Positions 1 through 8,299 of a stretch of DNA of 64,000 bases are shown here, piece by piece. A program made the translations under genes and the position numbers. The stretch is from Arthrobacter sp. TPD3018 (GTDB lineage: Bacteria > Pseudomonadota > Alphaproteobacteria > Sphingomonadales > Sphingomonadaceae): contig QDFQ01000001.1 in NCBI GenBank assembly GCA_003075315.1, forward strand, positions 558,001-622,000, in the 5' to 3' direction. The notes beneath the pieces were generated by a model that did no database searches, was not told the origin of the DNA, and worked only from the letters and a program-made list of their open reading frames with translations. How positions within the stretch are numbered: the first letter of the stretch is position 1; each line of letters begins with the position of its first letter.

Positions 1-433
1 CCAGTTCGGCGGCATAGCCGCTCGCGGCGAGATCGCCGGCGGGGCCGGTGATCGCGACATGCGCGACGCCGGCGGTGTGCGTGGTGGTGGCGATATAGCC
101 GGCGGGGAGTGGGCGGCGGGGCGGCGGCGGACCGTCGGTCACCATCATGCGGTTGGCGTCGGTGATCGTCCAGCGCGGTGGCAGCAGTGCGCGCAAGGTG
201 GCGGCGTCGGCGCAGAGTTTGAGGAAGATGGCGGGTTCGGTGATCGTCGCGGCGAGATGGGCGAGGCCGGGGCCGGCTTCGGCGAAGACGTAGCGCTGGC
301 GTTCGGCGTCGATGCCGGTGTCGACGCGCCAGCCGCCATGGTCCGCGACGGGCGCGGGCAGGCCGCGGGCGAGGGAGCGGGCGGCGAGCCAGCCGCGGAC
401 GAGGGCGGGGTCGGGGGCGGTGTCGGGGGTCAT
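1..433 (-). CDS. GNAT-family N-acetyltransferase, C-terminus cut by window edge
   Basis: An open frame runs from an ATG at 433 leftward off the edge, giving at least 144 residues (MTPDTAPDPALVRGWL...). I read this frame by reverse-complementing the sequence. The segments LARGLPAPVADHGGWRVDT and LPPRWTITDANRMM, followed by a proline-rich linker and LPAGYIA, resemble a GNAT subgroup in which a degenerate N-terminal half precedes a standard acetyl-CoA-binding half. The acetyl-CoA-binding part lies outside the window, so the assignment rests on overall resemblance. Substrate unknown. It lies downstream of rph-rdgB on the same strand, separated by a palindromic repeat, so it need not share their transcript. 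Confidence 0.5.
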   Translation of the reverse strand, partial: MTPDTAPDPALVRGWLAARSLARGLPAPVADHGGWRVDTGIDAERQRYVFAEAGPGLAHLAATITEPAIFLKLCADAATLRALLPPRWTITDANRMMVTDGPPPPRRPLPAGYIATTTHTAGVAHVAITGPAGDLAASGYAAEL

Positions 434-462
434 GGGGTGGGGTGCCCTTGCCTCATGCGCTC

Positions 463-570
463 CGTCACCCCGGACGTGGTCCGGGGTCCACGCCGCGACG
501 AGGGGGGAGGCTGGAGGCTCGACCGTTGCCCTCGCGGCCCGGTGGACCCCGGAACAAGTCCGGGGTGACG
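463..570. repeat. Dispersed palindromic repeat, type A (long form)
   Basis: The left arm begins CGTCACCCCGGAC and continues to GGGGTCCA; the right arm reads GGTGGACCCCGGAAC to GGGGTGACG. A GC-rich middle separates them. Type A copies recur throughout this window with the same arms and variable centres. The copy lies downstream of rdgB and could form a large hairpin in RNA. Confidence 0.85.
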
Positions 571-607
571 AAGTAAAGGTGGAGAGGGTGTGCTCCCCAC
601 CCGTGCC

Positions 608-1234
608 TCAGAACACCGCAGCGACGAGCTGGCGGAAGGCGTCGGCGCGGTGGCTGATCGCGTGCTTGGCGGCGGCGTCCATTTCGCCGAACGTCTCGGT
701 GCCGCTGTCGGGCAGGAACATCGCGTCATAGCCGAAGCCGTTCCCTCCGCGCGGCGGCCAGACGATTGTGCCGTCGACGCGGCCTTCGAACCATTCGACA
801 TGGCCGTCGGGCCAGGCAAGCGCGAGCGCACACACGAAATGCGCCGAGCGCGCCATGTCGGGCTCTTCGTTCAGGCGGTCCTCGACCAGGCGCATCGCGA
901 GGTCGAAATCCTTCGACTCCCCGGCCCAGCGCGCCGAGAAGATGCCGGGATCGCCGCCCAGCGCATCGACGCACAGGCCGCTGTCATCGGCGAGCGCGGG
1001 CAGCCCGCTGAGGTCGGCGGCGATCCGCGCCTTCAGTTCGGCATTGGCGACGAAGGTGGTGCCCGTCTCTTCCGGCTCGGGCAGGTCGAGTTCGCCCGCC
1101 GAGATCGGCTCGACGCCATAGGGGCCGAGCAGCTCGGCGATCTCGCGTACCTTGCCGGGATTGTGGCTGGCGATGACGAGCTGGCCGGGGCGCAGCTTGC
1201 GGATCGCCTGCGGGATGTCGCCCTCGCCGCTCAT
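608..1234 (-). CDS. rdgB: RdgB/HAM1-type dITP/XTP pyrophosphatase
   Basis: This 208-residue protein hydrolyses non-canonical purine nucleoside triphosphates (dITP, ITP, XTP) to monophosphates in the cytoplasm and so keeps deaminated purines out of DNA and RNA. Family signatures are SHNPGK near residue 23, [14 protein letters not shown] near 70 with catalytic acidic residues, [11 protein letters not shown] near 148 and ISHR near 190. Length is normal for the family. Its ATG overlaps the TGA of rph by four bases (ATGA), so the two are translationally coupled; rph-rdgB linkage is common in alphaproteobacteria. No anomaly seen. Confidence 0.96.
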   Translation of the reverse strand: MSGEGDIPQAIRKLRPGQLVIASHNPGKVREIAELLGPYGVEPISAGELDLPEPEETGTTFVANAELKARIAADLSGLPALADDSGLCVDALGGDPGIFSARWAGESKDFDLAMRLVEDRLNEEPDMARSAHFVCALALAWPDGHVEWFEGRVDGTIVWPPRGGNGFGYDAMFLPDSGTETFGEMDAAAKHAISHRADAFRQLVAAVF

Positions 1235-1944
1235 TTTACAGCCCGGTCTTGGGCGGCGAAGATTTCTGCGCAGCCGATGCGGGCGAGGCGGAGCAGGCGG
1301 AGCAAGGCCTCCTCGTCATAGGTGGCGTGTTCGGCGGTCGCCTGTGCCTCGGCGATGTTGCCGTTTTCGAGCAGGACGAAATTGCCGTCCGCGTCGGCGG
1401 CCGAATCCTCAAGATAGTCGAGGTCGAGCACCGGCGTGCCCTGGTGGATGCCGCAGCTGACCGCCGCGACCTTTTGCAGAATCGGGTCGACGGTGAGCTT
1501 GCCGCTGGCGAGCAAAGTGTTGACCGCGAGGCGCAGCGCGACCCAGGCGCCCGAGATCGCCGCGGTGCGGGTGCCGCCGTCGGCCTGAAGGACGTCGCAA
1601 TCGAGCGTGATCTGGCGTTCGCCGAGCAACTTCATGTCGACCACGGACCGCAGGGACCGGCCGATCAGGCGCTGGATTTCCTGCGTGCGGCCCGACTGCT
1701 TGCCCTTAGCGGCTTCGCGGCTGCCGCGGGTGTGCGTGGCGCGGGGCAGCATGCCGTATTCGGCCGTCACCCAGCCTTCGCCTTTGCCGCGGAGGAACGG
1801 CGGCACGCGCTCTTCGATGCTGGCGGTGACGAGCACCTTGGTGTCGCCGAACGCGACCAGCACCGATCCTTCGGCGTGGCGGGTGAAGTTCGGGGTGATG
1901 GTGATCTCGCGCATCTGGTCTGGCGCGCGGCCGCTGGGGCGCAT
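1231..1944 (-). CDS. rph: Ribonuclease PH
   Basis: Phosphorolytic 3'-to-5' exoribonuclease that trims tRNA precursors using inorganic phosphate; it usually works as a hexamer in the cytoplasm. The 237-residue product begins [15 protein letters not shown] chose this ATG because AAGGAG lies seven bases upstream; the open frame extends 30 codons further but that part is not family-like. Conserved blocks include [28 protein letters not shown] (phosphate and RNA binding) and [15 protein letters not shown]. Its last bases overlap the start of rdgB. A type B palindromic repeat separates it from the divergent hrcA. Confidence 0.97.
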   Translation of the reverse strand: MRPSGRAPDQMREITITPNFTRHAEGSVLVAFGDTKVLVTASIEERVPPFLRGKGEGWVTAEYGMLPRATHTRGSREAAKGKQSGRTQEIQRLIGRSLRSVVDMKLLGERQITLDCDVLQADGGTRTAAISGAWVALRLAVNTLLASGKLTVDPILQKVAAVSCGIHQGTPVLDLDYLEDSAADADGNFVLLENGNIAEAQATAEHATYDEEALLRLLRLARIGCAEIFAAQDRAVK

Positions 1945-2028
1945 TTGGGTCTCCTTGGGATTTGGCGTGGCGATAGACCGGACGGCGGGGGGATGCCAGC
2001 GGTGTTGGTGTACCTGCCTCATACGCCT

Positions 2029-2124
2029 CGTCATTCCCGCGAAGGCGGGAATCCAGACGCGCTACCGCTGCGTCTTTAGCTGTGAGGGCAGAGGTTATGG
2101 ATTCCCGCCTTCGCGGGAATGACG
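2029..2124. repeat. Dispersed palindromic repeat, type B
   Basis: Arms are CGTCATTCCCGCGAAGGCGG and its complement, with internal AATCCAGACGCG and GGTTATGGATTCC segments. Five further copies occur in the window. This one fills most of the intergenic region between the divergent rph and hrcA. Confidence 0.88.
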
Positions 2125-2147
2125 AGGAGGGGACGAAGACGGGGCGG

Positions 2148-2175
2148 TTGCCCGCCCCGCAAACGGCACTAGATT
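2148..2175 (+). promoter_or_regulatory. Candidate hrcA promoter giving a leaderless mRNA
   Basis: TTGCCC (2148-2153), a 16-base spacer and TAGATT (2170-2175) form a sigma70-like promoter. Transcription would start about seven bases later, at 2182, which is the A of the hrcA ATG. No Shine-Dalgarno sequence precedes hrcA, which agrees with leaderless translation. No CIRCE operator is visible here. Confidence 0.5.
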
Positions 2176-2181
2176 GCACCT

Positions 2182-3222
2182 ATGGCTCCGCCCGTCACCG
2201 AACTGACCGATCGCGCGCGCGATATCTTTCGTGCCGTCGTCGATGGTTATGTCGAGAGCGGCATGCCGGTGGGGTCGAAGACGATCGCCGCGGCCTCCGG
2301 GCTCAACCTGTCGCCCGCGTCCATTCGCGGCGTGATGCAGGAGCTGGAGGAGCTGGGCCTGCTCGCCAGCCCGCATACCAGCGCGGGGCGCATTCCGACC
2401 GAGCGCGGCCTCAGGCTGTTCGTCGACGGGATGATGCAGGCGCTGGAACCGAGCGCCGAGGAGCGCGCGGCGATCGAGGCGCGTGCGGGCCATCATGGCC
2501 CGGTCGAGGAGGCGCTGGCGGCGACCACCGCTGCGCTGTCCGGCCTGTCGGCTTGTGCCGGACTGGTGATGGTGCCCAAGCGCGAAGTGCCGTTGCGCTC
2601 GATCGGCTTCATCGGCCTGTCGGCGACCCAGGCGATGGCGGTGCTGGTCAGCGAGGACGGCAGCGTCGAAAATCGCGTCATCGCGCTGCCCGCGGGCATG
2701 ACGCCGTCGGCGCTGATCGAGGCGGGCAATTACATGACCGCGACGCTCGCCGGGCTGACGCTGGGCGAGGCGCGGGCGCGGATCGAGCGGCAGCTGGCCG
2801 AGGATCGCCATGCGCTGGACGGTGCGGCGCGCGCGCTGGTCGAGGCGGGGCTGGTGGTGTGGAGCGAGGACGATGCGCGCCGCCCGGTGTTGATCGTGCG
2901 CGGGCAGGGGCGGCTGATTGATGCCGCCGCTGCCGCCGACCTGGAACGCCTGCGCGACCTGCTCGACGATCTGGAGGGCAAGCAGGAGATCGCGCAGCTG
3001 CTCGACAGCGCGCGGGCGGGCGACGCGACCCGCATCTTCATCGGCGCGGAAAACAAATTGTTCGCGCTGTCCGGCAGTTCCGTCATCGCGCGGCCGTTCC
3101 GCGGACCCGGCGGGCGGGTGGTCGGCGTGGTCGGCGTGATCGGCCCCACGCGGTTGAACTATGCGCGCGTCGTGCCCATGGTGGATTTCACGGCGGCAAC
3201 GCTTGCCCGTTTGATGGGCTGA
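2182..3222 (+). CDS. hrcA: Heat-inducible transcription repressor HrcA
   Basis: The 346-residue cytoplasmic repressor normally binds CIRCE operators at groESL-type promoters and is kept active by GroEL. The N-terminal winged helix (about residues 5-75) includes DGYVESGMPVGSKTIA, LSPASIRGVMQELEELGLL and SAGRIPTERGLR. The GAF-like domain follows, ending GPTRLNYARVVPMVDF near the C-terminus as in family members. It lies 22 bases before grpE in one transcription unit. Because no CIRCE is seen at this locus, its targets presumably lie elsewhere. There is no ribosome-binding site before the ATG (see the promoter entry). Confidence 0.96.
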   Translation: MAPPVTELTDRARDIFRAVVDGYVESGMPVGSKTIAAASGLNLSPASIRGVMQELEELGLLASPHTSAGRIPTERGLRLFVDGMMQALEPSAEERAAIEARAGHHGPVEEALAATTAALSGLSACAGLVMVPKREVPLRSIGFIGLSATQAMAVLVSEDGSVENRVIALPAGMTPSALIEAGNYMTATLAGLTLGEARARIERQLAEDRHALDGAARALVEAGLVVWSEDDARRPVLIVRGQGRLIDAAAAADLERLRDLLDDLEGKQEIAQLLDSARAGDATRIFIGAENKLFALSGSSVIARPFRGPGGRVVGVVGVIGPTRLNYARVVPMVDFTAATLARLMG

Positions 3223-3244
3223 CGACGACAAACAGGGATCGTAA

Positions 3245-3787
3245 ATGACCGAAGAGACCAAGACCGACGCCGAGGCGCTGCGCCAGGATACGGCGGCGGC
3301 GGCGCCCGAAGTGGCGGAACATGATCGCGTGGCCGAGCTGGAGAACCAGCTGGCCGATGCGAAGCAGCAGGTGCTGTACGCGCAGGCCGAAATCCAGAAC
3401 GTGCGCCGTCGCGCCGAGAAGGAAATCGCCGATGCGCGCGCCTATTCGACCACATCGTTCGCGCGCGACATCCTGTCGGTGGCGGACAATCTGGCACGCG
3501 GGCTGTCGGCGATTCCGGCAGAGCTGCGCGCGGACGAGAAGCTGAAGGGCCTCGTCACCGGGCTGGAAGCGACGGGGCGCGAACTCGACAGCGTGTTTGC
3601 GCGCAACGGCATCGTGAAGGTGGAGGCGATGGGCGCGACGCTCGATCCCAACAAGCACCAGGCGATGATGGAAGTGCCGAGCGACGCCGCGCCGGGCACG
3701 ATCGTGCAGGAAATGCAGGCGGGCTATATGATCAAGGACCGCCTGCTGCGCCCGGCGCTGGTTGGCGTGGCGCGGAAGCCGGATTGA
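3245..3787 (+). CDS. grpE: Nucleotide exchange factor GrpE
   Basis: GrpE releases ADP from DnaK and so drives the Hsp70 cycle; it acts as a cytoplasmic homodimer. The 180-residue product has an acidic, disordered N-terminus, a long helix (about residues 25-75, with AELENQLADAKQQVLYAQAE and NVRRRAEKEI), and the beta-wing domain with the family signature around ALVGVARKPD at the end. AGGG seven bases before the ATG is the likely ribosome-binding site. It is co-transcribed with hrcA, whereas dnaK-dnaJ lie near 11-14 kb on the other strand. Confidence 0.96.
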   Translation: MTEETKTDAEALRQDTAAAAPEVAEHDRVAELENQLADAKQQVLYAQAEIQNVRRRAEKEIADARAYSTTSFARDILSVADNLARGLSAIPAELRADEKLKGLVTGLEATGRELDSVFARNGIVKVEAMGATLDPNKHQAMMEVPSDAAPGTIVQEMQAGYMIKDRLLRPALVGVARKPD

Positions 3788-3792
3788 TCTAA

Positions 3793-3921
3793 GTCCTCCC
3801 CGGAACGGGGAGGTGGCAGCCCGCAGGGCTGACGGAGGGGGGCTTCGGCAAGCGGAGCGTTCGCGGACGGCCCCCTCCACCCTTCGCTTCGCGAACGGTC
3901 CCCTCCCCGTGCCGGGGAGGA
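3793..3921. repeat. Dispersed inverted repeat, type F
   Basis: Arms are TCCTCCCCGGAACGGGGAGG and a mirrored CCCCTCCCCGTGCCGGGGAGG-like end, with internal GACGGAGGGGG and CCCCCTCCACC pairing. A second copy lies at 22577-22708. The right end abuts the ribosome-binding site of the threonine synthase gene. Confidence 0.82.
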
Positions 3922-3933
3922 ATTGGAGTTGCC

Positions 3934-5160
3934 ATGAATCCAAATCTCACCGCCGATCGCCCGACCTTCGTCACCCACCTCGAATGTTCGCTGACCGGCG
4001 AACGCTATGACGCGGACCAGTTGCATGGCCTGTCGCGTGCCGGGCGGCCCTTGCTGGTGCGGTATGATCTCGACGGCGTGCGCGGTGCGTTGGCGAAGGA
4101 CGCGCTCATCGCGCGGCCGACCGACCTGTGGCGGTGGCGCGAGCTGTTGCCCGTCCGGCACACGGAGAACATCGTCAGCCTGGGCGAGATCGAGACGCCG
4201 CTGATCCCGCTGCTGAAGAGCGGCGGCGGTGGCAACGTGCTCGTCAAGGACGAGGGGCGGTTGCCGACGGGCAGCTTCAAGGCGCGCGGGCTGGTGATGG
4301 CGGTCGCGATGGCGAAGGAATTGGGCGTCACGCGCATCGCGATGCCGACCAACGGCAATGCCGGCGCGGCGCTGGCGGCCTATGCCAGCCGGGTGGGGAT
4401 CGAGACGATCGTCTTCTGCCCCGAGGACACGCCCGAGGTGAACGTCCGCGAGATCGCGATGCAGGGCGCGCGCGTCTATCGCGTCAACGGGCTGATCGAC
4501 GATTGCGGCGCGATCGTGGGGAAGGGCGCCGCCGAGGGGCGCTGGTTCGACTTTTCCACGCTGAAGGAGCCCTATCGCATCGAGGGCAAGAAGACGATGG
4601 GACTGGAACTGGCCGCGCAGCTGGGCTGGGACTTGCCCGATGCGATCTTCTATCCGACCGGCGGCGGCACGGGTCTGATCGGCATGTGGAAGGCGTTCGA
4701 CGAGCTGGAACGGCTCGGCTGGATCGGGTCCAAGCGGCCGCGCATGTATGCGGTGCAGGCGAGCGGCTGCGCGCCGATCGTGCGGGCGTTCGAGGCGGGC
4801 GAGGAGCATGCCGAGCGCTGGGAGGATGCGCACACCGTCGCCGCGGGCATCCGCGTGCCGCGCGCGGTCGGCGACTTCCTGATCCTGCGCGCGGTGCGCG
4901 AGAGCGGCGGCAAGGCGGTGGGCGTCGGTGACCCCGCGATCCTGGCGGCGGTGGACGAGGCGGCGCGGAAGGACGGCCTGCTGCTGTGCCCCGAGGGCGG
5001 CGCCACGCTGGCGGCCTACCGCCAGGCGCTGCGCGATGGCGAGGTCGATGAGGACGAGCGCGTCGTGCTGTTCAACTGCGCGACGGGGCTGAAATATCCG
5101 ATGCCGGAGGCGCCGGCGTGGCTCGATCGGCATGGGGCGATCGATCTGGGGGCGTTGTAG
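3934..5160 (+). CDS. thrC: Threonine synthase (PLP-dependent)
   Basis: Converts O-phospho-L-homoserine to L-threonine. The 408-residue protein is a fold-type II PLP enzyme: the N-terminal THLECSLTGERYDADQL resembles the degenerate metal-ribbon start of plant-like threonine synthases, the PLP lysine is in PTGSFKARG (about residue 113), the substrate loop is PTNGNAGAALAAYASR, and the phosphate-binding glycine loop is PTGGGTGLIG. GGAG five bases before the ATG is the ribosome-binding site. No other threonine pathway gene is adjacent. A related PLP lyase is possible, but the N-terminal block and length favour threonine synthase. Confidence 0.85.
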   Translation: MNPNLTADRPTFVTHLECSLTGERYDADQLHGLSRAGRPLLVRYDLDGVRGALAKDALIARPTDLWRWRELLPVRHTENIVSLGEIETPLIPLLKSGGGGNVLVKDEGRLPTGSFKARGLVMAVAMAKELGVTRIAMPTNGNAGAALAAYASRVGIETIVFCPEDTPEVNVREIAMQGARVYRVNGLIDDCGAIVGKGAAEGRWFDFSTLKEPYRIEGKKTMGLELAAQLGWDLPDAIFYPTGGGTGLIGMWKAFDELERLGWIGSKRPRMYAVQASGCAPIVRAFEAGEEHAERWEDAHTVAAGIRVPRAVGDFLILRAVRESGGKAVGVGDPAILAAVDEAARKDGLLLCPEGGATLAAYRQALRDGEVDEDERVVLFNCATGLKYPMPEAPAWLDRHGAIDLGAL

Positions 5161-5164
5161 GGTT

Positions 5165-5246
5165 CGTCACCCCTGGCTTGACCCGGGGCCCGCTTGGTCG
5201 AGCGGACGAAGAAGAAGCGGGACCCCGGGTCGAGCCCGGGGTGACG
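5165..5246. repeat. Dispersed palindromic repeat, type A (short form)
   Basis: The left arm CGTCACCCCTGGCTTGACCC and right arm GGGTCGAGCCCGGGGTGACG enclose a GAAGAAGCGGGACC centre. It lies between the convergent threonine synthase and HExxH genes, where a hairpin could end transcripts from either side. Confidence 0.82.
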
Positions 5247-5262
5247 GGGGTTAGGGTAAGGC

Positions 5263-5721
5263 TTAGCCGAACGGTAGCAGCGTTTCGTATTGGGCGAGGC
5301 TCGGTGCGCCGGGGATGCGGGCGCCGTGGCGGAGCAGGAAGGCGTGGCGGACGATCTCGCCTTGCTGTTCGATGCCGTAGCGGTGGAGCGGCTGGCCAGG
5401 CTTGAGCGCGTAATCGTAGCGGCAGAAGGGGTGGCGGGCGAGTGGCAGGCAGATGCCGCGCTGATGCTGCCAGATATGCACCATCTCGTGGATGAAGAGC
5501 CCCTGGTCGATCAGCGCGGCGGCGGCGAAGTCGTCGCGCCAGCCCTGGCCCTTGGGGTGGAAATGGATGCAGCCGCGTGGTGCCATCACCGTGTCGCGCG
5601 GCTGGAAGAAGGCCCATTTGCTGCGCGAGAGCGTCACGCGGCTGTAGTCGATCGTGTCGTGGAAGACCGAGGCGGCGAGGGCGCGTTCGCCGTCGGTGAG
5701 CGGGCGGGTAGGGTGCGGCAT
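5263..5721 (-). CDS. Small HExxH-motif protein ('vgr-related'/DUF4157-like)
   Basis: The 152-residue protein has a clear zinc-peptidase signature HEMVHIWQHQRG (about residues 79-90) preceded by IDQGLFI, the arrangement of gluzincin-like and DUF4157-type domains. No signal peptide or membrane segment is visible. Similar short proteins are often labelled 'vgr-related' in sphingomonads, although they lack the VgrG spike. Peptidase activity is inferred from the motif only. No type VI secretion or toxin genes are nearby, so the name should not be read as evidence for such a system. Converges on the threonine synthase gene. Confidence 0.75.
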   Translation of the reverse strand: MPHPTRPLTDGERALAASVFHDTIDYSRVTLSRSKWAFFQPRDTVMAPRGCIHFHPKGQGWRDDFAAAALIDQGLFIHEMVHIWQHQRGICLPLARHPFCRYDYALKPGQPLHRYGIEQQGEIVRHAFLLRHGARIPGAPSLAQYETLLPFG

Positions 5722-5789
5722 TGCCGGGGGAGATAGGGGGCGGGGTGGGGGTGTGCCAGTGGTGGGGACGGGCGTGGGTCGCTACCGTC

Positions 5790-5897
5790 CGTCACCCCGG
5801 ACTCGTTCCGGGGCCCCCTTTGCAGCGAGGGGCGGCGCTGGAGCCTCCTGCCAATCCCTCGCGGCCCGGTGGACCCCGGAACAACGCCGGGGTGACG
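5790..5897. repeat. Dispersed palindromic repeat, type A (long form)
   Basis: Arms CGTCACCCCGGACTCGTTCC and GGAACAACGCCGGGGTGACG, with the CTCGCGGCCCGGTGGACC middle block shared with the copies at 463 and 50589. It occupies the 426-base gap upstream of the HExxH gene together with the type B copy below; nothing else is recognisable in that gap. Confidence 0.85.
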
Positions 5898-5963
5898 GGG
5901 GTGGTTGGGCGGTCCTTCTGGCAGTTTCAGTCCGTGCCCTCTCGCGCACCAGATTCACCAATT

Positions 5964-6059
5964 CGTCATTCCCGCGTAGGCGGGAATCCATAACCTCTGA
6001 CCTTGCGGCTGGAGGGGCGACGGTAGCGTGTCTGGATTCCCGCCTTCGCGGGAATGACG
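5964..6059. repeat. Dispersed palindromic repeat, type B
   Basis: Arms CGTCATTCCCGCGTAGGCGG and its near-complement, with internal ATCCATAACCTCTGA and GTGTCTGGATTCC segments as in the other type B copies. Confidence 0.88.
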
Positions 6060-6147
6060 GAGTGGGAATGGGGCGCCCTTTCCCGACGGCCCGCACGCGA
6101 AGGGCCGCCGGATCGCTCCGGCGGCCGCTCTCATTCATCGGTCAGGA

Positions 6148-6636
6148 TCAGGACTGACCCTGGCTCAGGAAGCCGATCAGTTCGGGCTTGGACACCGACT
6201 TGCTCTTGTCCTTGTCCGCCTGGGCGAAGGCCGAGGCGACCCAGGACTTGGTCTTGGCATCGGTGGCGGTTGCCTTGGGGTCGCTCGCCTGCTTCAGCTT
6301 GACCATCCAGCTGGCGAATTCGGCCTTTTCGAGCTTGCCGTCCTTGTTCGCGTCATAGGTCGGGAATTCGGTCTCGACCACGCTCGCTACCTGGTCCGCG
6401 CCGGTTGCCGGCTGGGTGGTGGTCTGCGTCGCATCAGCGGGCGTCGCTGCCGCGGTCGCCGAATCCATCGGCGTGGCGGCCGCAGGCTGCGCGTCGGTTA
6501 CTGGCGATCCGGCAGGCGCCTGAGTTTGCGGCGCGGTCTGCGTCGTGGCTTGGGTCGGCGCAGTATTGGTCGTCTGCTGCGCCATTGCCGGCGTAGCAAC
6601 CGTCATCACTCCGGCGAGAAAAGCATATTTCAGCAT
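6148..6636 (-). CDS. Secreted EF-hand calcium-binding protein with low-complexity linker
   Basis: The 162-residue product starts with a signal peptide (MLKYAFLAGVMTVATPAMAQ, cleavage after AMAQ likely), followed by about 65 residues of Thr/Gln/Ala/Pro-rich linker. Two EF-hand-like loops follow: DANKDGKLEKAE and DKDKSKSVSKPE, the second being less canonical. The ATG at 6636 is chosen over an earlier frame extension because GGGAGA lies about six bases upstream and the signal peptide then begins at residue 1. Probably exported to the periplasm. Role unknown; a second small EF-hand protein is at 52181. Confidence 0.82.
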   Translation of the reverse strand: MLKYAFLAGVMTVATPAMAQQTTNTAPTQATTQTAPQTQAPAGSPVTDAQPAAATPMDSATAAATPADATQTTTQPATGADQVASVVETEFPTYDANKDGKLEKAEFASWMVKLKQASDPKATATDAKTKSWVASAFAQADKDKSKSVSKPELIGFLSQGQS

Positions 6637-6665
6637 TGCTGGTCTCCCATCGTTATTCAATCTCT

Positions 6666-6785
6666 GCGGCGCACATCACTTCACCGTGCGCCGCGTCGTC
6701 TTAAAATGGGGAATTATGATCTGGATGCAAGCCTGACGGGTTTACGGCTTGCGACCCCCGCTGCTAGGAACCCGCGGAAATCCGC
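6666..6785. promoter_or_regulatory. Three consecutive hairpins between divergent genes
   Basis: Perfect inverted repeats are GCGGCGCAC/GTGCGCCGC (6666-6674 with 6686-6694), GCAAGCC/GGCTTGC (6727-6733 with 6746-6752) and CGCGGA/TCCGCG (6772-6785). They fill the leaders of the EF-hand gene (minus) and purB (plus). No known purine riboswitch pattern is recognisable. Function not determined. Confidence 0.4.
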
Positions 6786-6842
6786 GAGTCGCGGCCGATG
6801 CGGCCACGACGAACCGTGCAGCCGTCAGGACGAAGGAACACC

Positions 6843-8153
6843 ATGGTCCCCCGCTATTCCCGCCCCGAAATGACCGCGATCTGGACGCCCGAGAACCGGT
6901 TCCGCATCTGGTTCGAGATCGAGGCGCACGCAACCGACGCGCTCGCCGAACTGGGCGTGGTGCCCAAGGATGCCGCCGCGGCGCTGTGGGCGTGGTGGAA
7001 CACCAACCCCGCGATCGACGTCGCCGCGATCGACGCGATCGAGGCGGTGACCAAGCACGACGTCATCGCGTTCCTGACCTGGGTCGCGGACAATGTCGGC
7101 GACCAGGCGCGCTTCATGCACCAGGGCATGACCTCGTCCGACGTGCTCGACACTGCGCTGGCGGTGCAGCTGGCGCAGGCGGCGGACATCCTGATCGCCG
7201 ATCTCGACAAGCTGCTGGGCGTGCTGAAGACGCGCGCGATCGAGCATAAGATGACGCCGACGATCGGCCGCAGCCACGGCATCCATGCCGAGCCGGTGAC
7301 GTTCGGGCTGAAGCTGGCGCAGGCTTATGCCGAGTTCGACCGCTGCCGCACGCGGCTGATCGCGGCGCGCGCCGATATCGCGACCTGTGCGATTTCGGGT
7401 GCGGTCGGCACCTTTGCCAACATCGATCCGTCGGTCGAGGAACATGTCGCCGCCAAGCTGGGGCTGTCGGTCGAGCCCGTCTCGACGCAGGTGATCCCGC
7501 GCGACCGGCATGCGATGTTCTTCGCGACGCTGGGCGTGATCGCGAGTTCGATCGAGCGGCTCGCGACCGAGGTGCGTCATCTGCAGCGTACCGAGGTGCT
7601 GGAGGCGGAGGAATATTTCTCGCCCGGCCAGAAGGGTTCGTCGGCGATGCCGCACAAGCGCAACCCTGTGCTGACCGAGAACCTGACCGGCCTTGCCCGC
7701 ATGGTGCGCGGTTATGTGACGCCGGCGCTGGAGAATGTCGCGCTGTGGCATGAGCGCGATATCAGCCACTCGTCAGTCGAGCGCTACATCGGGCCGGACG
7801 CGACGATCACGCTCGATTTCGCGCTGGCGCGGCTGACCGGGGTGATCGAGAAGCTGCTCGTCTATCCCGAGCGGATGGACAAGAACCTCAACAAGATGGG
7901 CGGGCTGGTCCATTCGCAGCGCGTGCTGCTGGCGCTGACGCAGGCGGGGGTGAGCCGCGAGGACGCGTACCGGCTGGTGCAGCGTAACGCGATGAAGGTG
8001 TGGGAATCGGACGGCCAGCTGTCGCTGCTCGAGCTGCTGAAGGGCGATGCCGAGGTGACCGCGGCGCTGTCGCCGGCGGAGATCGAGGACAAGTTCGATC
8101 TGGGCTATCACCTGAAGCACGTCGACACGATTTTCGCGCGGGTGTTTGGCTGA
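6843..8153 (+). CDS. purB: Adenylosuccinate lyase
   Basis: Catalyses two beta-eliminations: SAICAR to AICAR plus fumarate in IMP synthesis, and adenylosuccinate to AMP plus fumarate. The 436-residue product has the fumarase/aspartase superfamily blocks: TSSDVLDTALAVQL, GRSHGIHAEPVTFG (catalytic His) and the signature GSSAMPHKRNPVLTEN (about residues 262-277) with the mobile catalytic serine loop. The ATG at 6843 is preceded by AAGGA. It stands alone, with no other pur genes nearby. A perfect 12-bp-arm hairpin follows four bases after the stop. Confidence 0.97.
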   Translation: MVPRYSRPEMTAIWTPENRFRIWFEIEAHATDALAELGVVPKDAAAALWAWWNTNPAIDVAAIDAIEAVTKHDVIAFLTWVADNVGDQARFMHQGMTSSDVLDTALAVQLAQAADILIADLDKLLGVLKTRAIEHKMTPTIGRSHGIHAEPVTFGLKLAQAYAEFDRCRTRLIAARADIATCAISGAVGTFANIDPSVEEHVAAKLGLSVEPVSTQVIPRDRHAMFFATLGVIASSIERLATEVRHLQRTEVLEAEEYFSPGQKGSSAMPHKRNPVLTENLTGLARMVRGYVTPALENVALWHERDISHSSVERYIGPDATITLDFALARLTGVIEKLLVYPERMDKNLNKMGGLVHSQRVLLALTQAGVSREDAYRLVQRNAMKVWESDGQLSLLELLKGDAEVTAALSPAEIEDKFDLGYHLKHVDTIFARVFG

Positions 8154-8157
8154 TCCC

Positions 8158-8185
8158 AAGTCCTCCCCCGCCAGGGGGAGGACTT
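8158..8185 (+). terminator. Hairpin after purB
   Basis: A perfect inverted repeat with 12-base arms beginning AAGTCCTCCCCC and a four-base loop (gcca) starts four bases past the purB stop. It lacks a long T run, so it may act as a 3' end stabiliser instead of a full intrinsic terminator. Confidence 0.5.
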
Positions 8186-8191
8186 GTCGAA

Positions 8192-8274
8192 CGTCATCCC
8201 AGCGAAGGCTGGGATCTCTCGCGGTCAGGTTCGGGCAGGAGCCGCGGGAGGCCCCAGCCTGCGCTGGGGCGACG
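8192..8274. repeat. Dispersed palindromic repeat, type C
   Basis: Arms CGTCATCCCAGCGAAGGCTG and CAGCCTGCGCTGGGGCGACG enclose GGAGCCGCGGGAGGC-type sequence. Other copies are at 14970-15052 (nested) and 37442-37524. It lies between the convergent purB and thioredoxin-like genes. Confidence 0.85.
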
Positions 8275-8299
8275 TGTAGTGGATGTGCTGGTTAGCGCC

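Noticed and set aside
2125..2181. CIRCE operator upstream of hrcA
   Set aside because: No TTAGCACTC-N9-GAGTGCTAA-like inverted repeat is present.
5263..5721. VgrG/type VI secretion effector
   Set aside because: The protein is 152 residues with only an HExxH motif; no spike domain and no T6SS genes are in the window.
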